Assembly: GCA_963210315.1 (NCBI GenBank)
Contig: OY723290.1
Location: 1,860,001 to 1,924,000, forward strand
Source: Rhynchopus euleeides
Lineage: Eukaryota; Euglenozoa; Diplonemea; Diplonemida; Diplonemidae
Reading direction: 5' to 3'
Length of the DNA stretch: 64,000 nt
Position 1 is the stretch's first letter; every line of letters starts with the position of its first letter. Below, piece by piece: positions 9,674-17,710 of this stretch. The notes beneath the pieces are model-generated. The model made no database searches, was not told where the DNA came from, and was given only the letters and a program-made list of their open reading frames with translations. The position numbers were made by a program, and so were the translations under genes.

Positions 9674-10648
9674 TCAACTGTGGTGCAACTCGGGTCCTCC
9701 GTGATCAACACGATCTTTTCGTTTCTTTAGGACTGGTTCAATTTTCTTTGTATTGGCACCCCGTTCAGCCTGCTTGTGCTCGGTGGTCCGTCCGGGGCCA
9801 TGCATGCACCTCAGCAGGGCCGCACAGCGCGGTTCGGCTCTCCGGGTTTCTGCCACGAAGCAACCAACCATCCCACTGCTTCTGATTATTCGTCTGGACT
9901 TGAGAAATGCAGAACAACAAGTTCTCGTCATCATCTCCCATCCGGCCCGACCCGGTCTTGACTACCACGTGTTGTTGTTGCTACCCTTCCTGCCACTGCT
10001 GCGGCCGTTGGTCCGCCTTTGGATGCCCCTACACCCACCCCCCGCCTCTTTGCCCCTCCCGTTTCCCCCGTTTTTCTTTTCGGCAAGTGCGCTGTGCTCA
10101 CGGAACGCGCCGGATTCAAGGAGGGTGCTGCCTTTGTTCTGCAGCATTCGGAATCGTCCGGTGCAGGTCAGGGGGGGTTTGAACACCTTTCAAAACCGTT
10201 CGCACAAACACGGAGCACAACTCCTCATGGAGGAGCACATAATTCACTGAACTGGTGAGTAGCTCGTAGCAGCTGCCACTCAGGGAGAGGGGGGAGAGGG
10301 TTTGGCTTGCTGTGCGTGGCACGTTCTTCATATTTCTGACTCAAAATGCATGACTGTCCCTTGGGTGCAGCACCGTAGCTCTTGATCAGAGAAACGCTGG
10401 TCACCGGAGGAGAATCGGCCGGCAGTGGGTGGGATTCGCACCGTGCCAAACCTGTGCCAGCGCGCCGCACAAACGGTGTGGCCCCACGGCACGCTTGTTA
10501 CGCCTCCCCAGCGCGAAGCCTCCCAGTGGAAGTTGACATCCCTTCGCAGACTTTCAAGCGAACTCTCGTTTCTCGAAACCTCCCTCCACGTGTATTTGGT
10601 TTGCCGATATATTTTGTACCACTCATTCCGTTGAAAGATCACACGTGA
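9674..10648 (-). pseudogene. decayed minus-strand gene next to the transposon
   Basis: Successive minus-strand frames look protein-like but never in one frame. 10642-10328 begins MIFQRNEWYKIYRQTKYTWR. 10331-10116 contains CYELLTSSVNYVLLHEELC. 10186-9962 contains FREHSALAEKKNGGNGRGKE. 9968-9765 has ENLLFCISQVQTNNQKQWDG, and 9934-9674 ends in a Lys/Arg-rich tail. Amino-acid composition is ordinary rather than the low-complexity text of shadow frames. Family unknown. A transposase or host pseudogene are both possible. Confidence 0.3.
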
Positions 10649-10811
10649 GAAAATTTGGGAATTTTGTTAGGAAAAAATTGCGGAAAGAAGACGGCCCGAA
10701 CACACCACCCTTTGGCATCTCTGGGGAAAAGCAATCGGCCCGAAGGAGCGGAAAGGCCTCGGTGGGACGAACTGAAGTATAACACAGCCGAACGAAAAAC
10801 TAAATAATAGG

Positions 10812-12536
10812 GGGTATGGAAATTTAGGCAAAATTAGCCAAAATTAGCCAATTTAGCCAGGTTTTTTGGCTGGGGAAAATAGTTGTCCAATTTTTGAAAA
10901 ATTCGAAAAAAATACTCGTCGGGGGCTGCGCACCATCCAACGCGGGTGAAGGAGGAAGTGGCGGAGGAGCCGGTCGCTCCCGGCCAGGACGTGGAGATGC
11001 ACCAGGGCGGAGGCTCCCAAACCTCAAACACAGCCCCCTCTGGTGCGCCCTCCGCGACCCACGGCCACAGCGTGCCCCCGGCGGAGAGTGCCTCCCGGGC
11101 TGCCCCAGCCCCCATGCAGGGGCAGGCCCAACATGCAGAGTGCCCGCCGTCGGGGTCGGGGGCCACAGAGAACCACCAGGGCGGAGGCTCCCAAACCTCA
11201 AACACAGCCCCCTCTGGTGTGCCCTCTGCGGCTCCGGTCACGGCGGCAGGCGCCCAGCCGTCTGGCCCCGCGCAGGCCGCGCGGCGCCGCCAGGGCGGAG
11301 GCTCCCACACCTTCAACACAGCCCCCTCTGGCACCTCTGGCGGAACAGCCCCCGGTGGGGCTGGCGGGATCCAGGGGGTTGCTGCGACGATGATGCGCAA
11401 CGCCGCGCAGGCCCGCCGGGACGGGCAGCGCCGCAGCCGGACGGCCGCGTCCTCGAGACGCCTGGAGGAGCTGCGTCAGGGTGACGCGGCGGGCCCCATG
11501 GAGTTCGACGACGACCCGGCGAACGTGTGGGAGCCCGAGGACGACCTCCAGGCCATCGACGCCTACGGGGACGACGAGACGCCCGCGGCGAACATCCCCG
11601 CTCTGCAGGAGCTTGCGGCGTCCCGTGTCTGGGCCGAGGGGGTGGTAGCGCGGGCCCGCGGCATGGCCCCCTGCGTCTCGATGGGAGGAGCCATCCCCCG
11701 CACCGTCGAGGCGTGGAGGCACTGCTTCCACCCCAGCTATGGCCTTTGCCCCCTCTCGCCCAGGGTGGCAGGTGACGTAGCGGCGGAGTGGCTGCAGGCG
11801 CGCATCCTGCAAGGGGGCGCGCAGGCCGAGCCCGGGAACCAGACGAGGGAGCCGGGGGTCAGCCTGCGCGTCTACATGCGCAAGCTGCAGACGGAGGTGG
11901 AGCGGGGCGAGTAGGCGGAGCAGCGTCCCCACCCCCACCACCCCCCCCCCCCCCCCGGGACCTTCCCCCCCCCCCTTTCATAGATGTGTGCAGGTGGCCG
12001 TTGTGAATGGTTAGACAGGGGCTGGCCACCCCCTCCCCCGGGCTCTGCACAGCAGGTCTGGGTTAGAAACAACATAACCCCCCCCCCCTTCCTCCCCTCC
12101 CTTCCTCCCCCCTCCCCTCCCCTCCCCTCCCCTCCCCTATTGATGTCCCCCCCCCCCCTCCCCCAGCGCTTTGCCGCTCGTGTGAGTACCGCCCTGACTG
12201 GGAGAAAGGGTAGGGCTGGTTGGGTTGGCGGAGTTGGGCGGATGGGCGAAACGGAAAAATCGACGAGGTCGCAGCGTCAGGGCGTTCTGGGCTGGCTGGT
12301 GGTGGTTGGGACAAGACCGACGAGATTAGAAGCGGCACTGGTAGACGGGTTTTGAGGCCCCCCGCCCCCAGGTTCCCCCTGCCCACCTGGACGGACCCAA
12401 GTGCCTCACACCGGATCTCTCCCCACCCGGTGGTCCACCTGACGGATACGCGGGAAAAAAAAAAAAAAAAAAATCGAAAAAAACGCCTAACTGTTTTTAG
12501 CCACTACGGCTAGCCACAGTGGCTAAATTTCCATAC
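10812..12536. mobile_element. inverted-repeat element carrying a repeat-bearing ORF
   Basis: The left end reads GGGGTATGGAAATTTAGGC and the right end (about 12517-12536) contains TGGCTAAATTTCCATAC, giving an inverted terminal match of about 15 bp (GTATGGAAATTTAG). The ORF at 10946-11914 lies between them. A further inverted copy of the outermost bases (TTTTCCATACCCCCATAG) lies at about 20211-20228, so a larger composite spanning 10.8-20.2 kb is another reading. No target duplication is convincing for either. Confidence 0.4.
10946..11914 (+). CDS. retroelement-associated protein with triplicated QGGG...TAPSG motif
   Basis: The frame is 322 residues. Its N-terminal half carries three copies of a 14-residue motif, QGGGSQTSNTAPSG or a close variant, separated by Pro/Ala-rich linkers. 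At DNA level the copies share about 40 bp nearly identically (from about 11002, 11177 and 11290). The middle is basic (ARRDGQRRSRTAASSRRLEE), then acidic (EFDDDPANVWEPEDDLQAID). The C-terminal part is folded-looking, with conserved-type Trp/Cys residues. It ends just before poly-C tracts whose GTGAATGGTTAGAC motif recurs in the 3' region of the retrotransposon ORF at 17.2 kb. It may be the first ORF of that element, but no known ORF1 domain is recognisable. Confidence 0.5.
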   Translation: MKEEVAEEPVAPGQDVEMHQGGGSQTSNTAPSGAPSATHGHSVPPAESASRAAPAPMQGQAQHAECPPSGSGATENHQGGGSQTSNTAPSGVPSAAPVTAAGAQPSGPAQAARRRQGGGSHTFNTAPSGTSGGTAPGGAGGIQGVAATMMRNAAQARRDGQRRSRTAASSRRLEELRQGDAAGPMEFDDDPANVWEPEDDLQAIDAYGDDETPAANIPALQELAASRVWAEGVVARARGMAPCVSMGGAIPRTVEAWRHCFHPSYGLCPLSPRVAGDVAAEWLQARILQGGAQAEPGNQTREPGVSLRVYMRKLQTEVERGE

Positions 12537-12555
12537 GGCCCTGGTGACCCGGGGT
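11915..12555. other. poly-C/T-rich 3' region, no gene
   Basis: Long C runs at about 11938-11956 and 12079-12160, including a (CCCCT)n block, lie between the two retroelement ORFs. The block GTTGTGAATGGTTAGAC (about 11999-12015) matches CTTGTGAATGGTAGAC downstream of the RT ORF, so it may be a duplicated 3'-UTR. An A19-20 tract at about 12451-12470 could be a retroposed poly-A tail. Confidence 0.5.
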
Positions 12556-12735
12556 CCGAAATTTCGACATGTCGAAAAATTTTTTTTTGGCCAAAAAAAA
12601 ATTTTTTTTTTCGCCTGGCTCAACAGAATCTGGGGCTCACTGGGGTGCCACACTGAAAAATTTCGGAAAATTTTCGAATTTTTTTTCAGCCATTTTTGGT
12701 TAGCCAGGCCTGGGCCCAGCTGGGCCAGGTAGGCC
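12556..12735. repeat. 180-bp repeat, copy A (junction with the RT gene)
   Basis: It begins CCGAAATTTCGACATGTCG, which contains the palindrome TTTCGACATGTCGAAA, and ends GGGCCAGGTAGGCC. A nearly identical 181-bp copy in the same orientation is at 17444-17624, followed by a third partial start. The copies therefore bracket the RT gene and its 3' region as direct repeats. The RT reading frame starts exactly where this copy ends. Confidence 0.85.
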
Positions 12736-12736
12736 A

Positions 12737-15700
12737 ACCAGGTGGAAGAAGAGCGACGGTGATGTGCGACCGATAGCGTGCGGTGAGACTCTGAGGAGGC
12801 TAACCGCCAAGCTGCTCTCCACTCGCCATAAAGACGCAGCACGGCGCATCCTGATGAAAGGGAAGCAGGTGGGCGTCGCAGTTCAACGGGGACTCGAGGC
12901 GGGTGTAGCGGTGGTGGCACAGTGGGCGGAGCGCGCCAAGGCGACAGCCGCAGGTGGTGGGCCCCGGGATGCTGTCGTTCTTAAAATCGATTTCAAGAAC
13001 GCGTTCAACTCTGTCCACCGGGAGGCGTTCCTAGAGGTGGTTGAACGAGACATCCCGGGCCTCCTCCCTTTCGCACAGTGGTGCTACGGGTCCCCCTCCA
13101 CACTATCGTACAGTGGGCACGTCTTCCAGTCCACGTGTGGAGTTCAGCAGGGGGACCCCCTCGGACCACTTCTTTTCTCCCTAGCCATTAAAGAGCTAGC
13201 TGAGATGCTGGTCGGGCACTTCGCAGGGTGTGGAGGTAGTGTCTTCTACCTGGACGACGGCGTGCTGATGGGGCCAGCGGGAGTCGTGAAGGAGGCGCTG
13301 GATTTCGTGGTGAAGTGGAGCAAGGAGAAGGGGTTGGAGGTCAAGCTGGACAAGTGTGAGCTTATCGACCTCAACCGCCTCTCGAAGACCGAGCTTGAAG
13401 CGCAAGGGTTTCTTCTTCGCCTCCCTGATGAGACTGACAAGCCGGGAGTGGTGTACCGTGAGGGGGGCGATTTCACCCTCCTGGGCACGCCCATAGGGTC
13501 GCGAGAGTTCTGCGAGCGCTACATGGACGAGAAGCTGGCTGAATTCGCGCCTTACCTTGAGGCGTTGGCGACGCTCGAAGACAGGCAGGTGGCCCTTGCT
13601 CTCCTCCGGCATTGCGAGGGTTTCGCGCGCCTGGTGTTCTACATGCGTGCACTGGGACATAGGGGTGCGACGGAATACCTGGCGAAGAGCGATGCGGCGG
13701 TCGAGAAGTGCCTGACTCGTATCCTCTGCCTGGCGGACGACACTCTCCCGGACGACGCCATGCGACAGGCGACGCTGCCGGTCCGGGTGGGTGGGCTCGG
13801 TATACGCCGTTCTACGGAGCACTGGCACGCCGCAGCGATGGCTTCCATGCAGAACGGGTATCTGTTATGTCGGGAGTTGGACAAGGAGTTCACCTGGGAT
13901 ACGGCGGCGTGGCACACCCTGAGCTCGGCCTACAACAACGACGTGAGCGAGGGGGATGCTGTGGATTCGGAGTCCCGCCCCACGGAGATGGTGAAACAGA
14001 AGGACCTCTCCCTGGCCATCATCGACGTTCACCACCGAGACTTGCACGAGCGGGCAGACGCCAGTGACAGAGCCAGGTACCGGTCCCTGTCACTCCCACA
14101 TGCAGGGGCCACGTATGCGGGCAAGCTGACGGAAGAGACGCGTGTCGGGGGAGAGGAAATGGTTGTGGTGACGCGGCACAGGCTGGGCATCTCCCTCTTC
14201 GAGCCAGACGCCAAGTGCGGCAGGTGTGGGCAAGAGATGGACACGCACGGCACCCACGCGCTGAACTGTAGGGTGGGGGGTGGGCCCACTCGGCGTCACG
14301 ATGTCGTGCGGGACAGCCTGTACAGACTCGCGGTGGAAGCGGGTACGAGCCCCGAGATGGAGACGCTCCACATCCTTCCGGACTCCCAGGAGCGCCCCGG
14401 GGACATTGTCACTCGCCGGGTGTGGCCGCGGGTCATCGACGTGACGATCCGCAATCCCCTCGCGGCTTCCGTGGTCCAAGCTGCTGCGAGGTTTACTGGA
14501 GCGGCGGCGGCAGCGGGGGAGGCAGAGAAGAACAGGAGGTATCGTGATCCCTGCAGGAGATCTGGCCAGATTTTCGCGGCCTTTGCGATGGAGGCTTTCG
14601 GGGGTCTGGGGCCGTCGGCGCACCAGGTTTTCGGCAAGCTGGGCCGCCTAGCAGCGGAACGGACGGGGCGAAGCAGGGTTCTGGTCACCCAGAGCCACGC
14701 CACCAGAGTGAGTAGCGCGTACAGCCACATCCTGGGTCGAACACTCCTTGAATGCGGCCCCATATCGCCAGCAGCAGTGAGCCGGACGGCGTTGGCTACA
14801 GAGGCCGCGGCCCCCCTGAACCCGGACCACTTCATGCGGTTCTCGGTTGACTCGCGTGGGGAGGGGGAGGTGTTCATTGACCCTGATGAGGAGCGCCCTG
14901 TGCCCCAGGCGGACCCGGTCCCTCGGGCAGAGGCAGCACCGACATCTCCGTCCCCCTCTGTCGTCATCGAAAAGTGGAGAGACAAGCGAGGAGGGGCGCG
15001 AGTGGCTATTGAGGACCTGGCAGAGGGGCTTGGTAATGCTCTTACGATGCCAGAACAGGTCGCCGCCTTGGGTGGGTCAGTGGCGGAGGGGGCCCCAGCA
15101 ACGTGGGTGGTGGCGGTGACGGCCGCGGCGTGTGACCTGGGGTTTGACATCGACGCTGACAAGCTTCTGCGCCTGGCGGTGGTGTGCGTCCGTCGAGCGC
15201 CCACACTCCGTCTGCTCCTCTCAGACCCCGACGAGTGGGCGGGGCGTATGCTGGCTTCCGGGGGTGGCGAAGACGTGGACCAGGTGGCCCTCCGTGGGGT
15301 GGCGGTGGCCCTCGACGTCCACGCTGTGGTTTTTAGAGACAACCTCCCCCCTCTTCTCGTGGCCCCAGGTGAACCATGCCAAGCGCTTTTTGTGGGCGGC
15401 GTGGACGGGGGGTTCAAGCCGGTCACGGTGCCGGACCAGGTGGTGGAACAGGTCACATACACGAAGTGTGTGGAGGTCGAGGTGCCGCAGGGCCCGGTTA
15501 TCCCGGGGCGCGTGGATGTGTCGGGGTCACCGGGTTGCTGTCAGTTCTGTGCGTCGCTCTTCACCACGGCCGTGCGCCATGGGGAGTGTGGTCACTGCTC
15601 GAGGATGGTGTGCCCGACCTGCTGTGAGCTGGGCGAAGACGACACCAGGTGCGTCTGCACGCCACTACCTCTGCCACGCGAGGACCAAGGGGTGGCCCCT

Positions 15701-16975
15701 CATCCGCCGGGGCAAGCGGAGCCCCCTCCTCCGCCGCCGGCGAGCACCGCACTGACAAAGGCTTTGCTGGAGGGCCGGGCCCCAGGGGGAGGGGACGGTC
15801 TGTCCAGGCTGCAACGGTCTTTGGGGATGCAGGAGTGCACGGGGTTCCGTTTCACACCAGGCGACTGCTTCTTCGATGCGGCGGCTTTCATTATGGGAGG
15901 CTCGGCGGCGGGCATGCGGAGGCTAGCCGTCCAGGCGGTGCTACGTGACCCAGGCCTTTGTGCTCGGGCCGAGCCGAACAGCGAGTCCTGGGCTGCGGCC
16001 ATGCGAGTCGAGGGTAGCCGGGACGAGGCTTCTTGGGCGGACCAGGTAGCAGTACATGGACTTGCGCTGGGGTCGGGGTGGGCTGTGGTGGTCCTATCTG
16101 ATCAAGCGCCCCCCACGGTCCACCGCCCCCGGGTGAAGCCTTTCGTCGGAGTGCTTGGAGTCAAGCATCAGGGAAAGCACTACACCCCCCTTTTGGTGCC
16201 CCCACCTCTGGCGGAGGCAGTGTCTGCCCTCGCCCCCTCGCCGGTGTTGGGGCGGACTGGCTGTCCAGGGGGGGAGCAGGGCCTCCCCATGTGCCAGGTG
16301 CCGTCCCAGCCGTCGCGCCGCCGTTTTTACTGTGCCCGCTGTGCAGAGGCGGTGGATACCGCAGTCGAACACTGGCGTTGTTTCGGTTGCGATTGCAGGG
16401 CGTGTGGGGAATGCGTGGAGCAGGGGGAGACCTGTATGGATCTGGGGCCTCGGGACGCGGAGGAGCCGCCTGCGAGGGTCCCGCAGCCACAGGACCAGGG
16501 TGATCCCCCTCGACGAGAAGGTGATCCCCCTCCTGCACCCACCGGCGCCCCGGCCACCGGCCGCTCCGACCCGACCGCCACCGAGGAAGGCTCCAACCCT
16601 GCGCAAGCACCAGCCACCTCGATGTCGTCGCAGCCGAAGCGGAAGCGGGAGTCGGCATCGCCGCAGCGTGGTCAGGAGATGGATGAGGACGACGGGGCCA
16701 CGACGGTGGGGGAGTGGGAGGAGCAGTTCTGCCCCGACGTGCACCGACCGCAGGAGGAGCAGGAGGCGGCGCTCCGGGCCATTCAGGCTTGGTGGGCCGA
16801 GTTGGGGGATGACAAGGCCTCACAGGCGGAGGCGTACAACGTGGTCTGTTGTCGTCTGAGGGCGCGGGCAGGCAAGCGGGCGCGGGCGAGCCGGCCAGGG
16901 GCGCGGGGGTCTTCGCAGCGGAGTTCCCAGGGGTCCCAGAGCCAGGGGAGTAGGGCCGCCAGGGGAGCGAGATAG
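12737..16975 (+). CDS. non-LTR retrotransposon polyprotein, 5'-truncated: RT, CCHC/RLE, two OTU-like plus zinc modules
   Basis: Counting from the GTG at 12764 gives 1403 residues; the frame extends slightly upstream into RWKKSDGDVRPIACGETLRR, so the RT is cut within its early motifs. DFKNAFN is at 76-82, GVQQGDPLGPLLFS near 126-139 and the catalytic FYLDD at 161-165. A CCHC cluster (CGRCGQEMDTHGTHALNC, about 485-502) precedes RPGDIV...VIDVTI, the layout of the restriction-like endonuclease of R2/CRE-type elements. Residues about 766-890 are a degenerate OTU-like segment followed by a Cys cluster (about 922-965). A second OTU-like protease domain keeps GDCFFDAAAF (about 1032) and GKHYTPLL, followed by a second Cys cluster (about 1188-1230). 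No start codon or N-terminal DNA-binding region is visible. Probably an immobile copy with an otherwise intact frame. Confidence 0.85.
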   Translation, partial: TRWKKSDGDVRPIACGETLRRLTAKLLSTRHKDAARRILMKGKQVGVAVQRGLEAGVAVVAQWAERAKATAAGGGPRDAVVLKIDFKNAFNSVHREAFLEVVERDIPGLLPFAQWCYGSPSTLSYSGHVFQSTCGVQQGDPLGPLLFSLAIKELAEMLVGHFAGCGGSVFYLDDGVLMGPAGVVKEALDFVVKWSKEKGLEVKLDKCELIDLNRLSKTELEAQGFLLRLPDETDKPGVVYREGGDFTLLGTPIGSREFCERYMDEKLAEFAPYLEALATLEDRQVALALLRHCEGFARLVFYMRALGHRGATEYLAKSDAAVEKCLTRILCLADDTLPDDAMRQATLPVRVGGLGIRRSTEHWHAAAMASMQNGYLLCRELDKEFTWDTAAWHTLSSAYNNDVSEGDAVDSESRPTEMVKQKDLSLAIIDVHHRDLHERADASDRARYRSLSLPHAGATYAGKLTEETRVGGEEMVVVTRHRLGISLFEPDAKCGRCGQEMDTHGTHALNCRVGGGPTRRHDVVRDSLYRLAVEAGTSPEMETLHILPDSQERPGDIVTRRVWPRVIDVTIRNPLAASVVQAAARFTGAAAAAGEAEKNRRYRDPCRRSGQIFAAFAMEAFGGLGPSAHQVFGKLGRLAAERTGRSRVLVTQSHATRVSSAYSHILGRTLLECGPISPAAVSRTALATEAAAPLNPDHFMRFSVDSRGEGEVFIDPDEERPVPQADPVPRAEAAPTSPSPSVVIEKWRDKRGGARVAIEDLAEGLGNALTMPEQVAALGGSVAEGAPATWVVAVTAAACDLGFDIDADKLLRLAVVCVRRAPTLRLLLSDPDEWAGRMLASGGGEDVDQVALRGVAVALDVHAVVFRDNLPPLLVAPGEPCQALFVGGVDGGFKPVTVPDQVVEQVTYTKCVEVEVPQGPVIPGRVDVSGSPGCCQFCASLFTTAVRHGECGHCSRMVCPTCCELGEDDTRCVCTPLPLPREDQGVAPHPPGQAEPPPPPPASTALTKALLEGRAPGGGDGLSRLQRSLGMQECTGFRFTPGDCFFDAAAFIMGGSAAGMRRLAVQAVLRDPGLCARAEPNSESWAAAMRVEGSRDEASWADQVAVHGLALGSGWAVVVLSDQAPPTVHRPRVKPFVGVLGVKHQGKHYTPLLVPPPLAEAVSALAPSPVLGRTGCPGGEQGLPMCQVPSQPSRRRFYCARCAEAVDTAVEHWRCFGCDCRACGECVEQGETCMDLGPRDAEEPPARVPQPQDQGDPPRREGDPPPAPTGAPATGRSDPTATEEGSNPAQAPATSMSSQPKRKRESASPQRGQEMDEDDGATTVGEWEEQFCPDVHRPQEEQEAALRAIQAWWAELGDDKASQAEAYNVVCCRLRARAGKRARASRPGARGSSQRSSQGSQSQGSRAARGAR

Positions 16976-17443
16976 CCGTAGGTCGGCTCCCCCCCCCCCC
17001 CCCTACCCCCCTCTTTCCTTTCGCCCCTCCCCCCCCCCCCTCCCGTTCCCCACCCCCGTGCCCCCTTCCCCTTTCTTCCGGTGAATGCGCCAGCGGAGTC
17101 GGTCCACGCCCTCGCTGTCAGTCGCTTTCGCCTCTCCCCCCCTGCCCCCCCCCCCTTTACCTCGCCCCCTTTTCCCCTCACCAGCGGGCTGCCCCTTGTG
17201 AATGGTAGACTTACCTACAGCCCCTTGTTCATGCCGCCAGCACGGAGCCCCACGCAGCTCAACCCCGGCCAGTGCGCGGTTTGTTTGCCCTAGAGCTTTG
17301 TTGTTCGTGTAGTTCATGTTACAGTGCTAAGAGCCCGTAGAAGCAAAAGTAGAACCTGCTGCGCTAGCCCCACCAAGCAGCCACAGTACGACAGGACGCG
17401 CGCAGGCACCGGGCCCCCTCTCCTAAAAAAAAAAACAGGTAGG
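16976..17443 (+). other. retrotransposon 3' region with poly-C tracts
   Basis: Downstream of the RT stop there are several C10-15 runs, then about 230 bp without them. That segment (about 17180-17410) is roughly 85-90% identical by eye to the reverse complement of 61600-61830, which lies just downstream of the hAT gene. It ends near an A11 run at 17425-17435. I read this as the conserved 3' tail of a retrotransposon family. Confidence 0.65.
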
Positions 17444-17652
17444 CCGAAATTTCGACATGTCGAAAAAATTTTTTTTTGGCCAAAAAAAAATTTTTTTTTT
17501 CGCCTGGCTCAACAGAATCTGGGGCTCACTGGGGTGCCACACTGAAAAATTTCGGAAAATTTTCGAATTTTTTTTCAGCCATTTTTGGTTAGCCAGGCCT
17601 GGGCCCAGCTGGGCCAGGTAGGCCGAAATTTCGACATGTCGAAAAAAATTTT
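17444..17652. repeat. 180-bp repeat, copy B, plus a partial third start
   Basis: 17444-17624 repeats 12556-12735 almost exactly. At 17623 the opening CCGAAATTTCGACATGTCG begins again, but only about 30 bp follow before unrelated GC-rich hairpins. Head-to-tail starts suggest tandem insertion or unequal exchange. Confidence 0.85.
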
Positions 17653-17710
17653 CCGGGGGGCTTCGCCCCCCGGACCCCCCATGTGGGGGGCTCCGCCCCC
17701 CACGCCCCCC
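17653..17710. repeat. two GC-rich hairpins
   Basis: CCGGGGGGCTTCGCCCCCCGG is a near-perfect inverted repeat, followed by GGGGGGCTCCGCCCCCC. They resemble in design, but are not identical to, the GGGGGGCGGAGCCCCCC hairpins at 29.2, 29.4, 53.9 and 54.1 kb. Confidence 0.7.
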
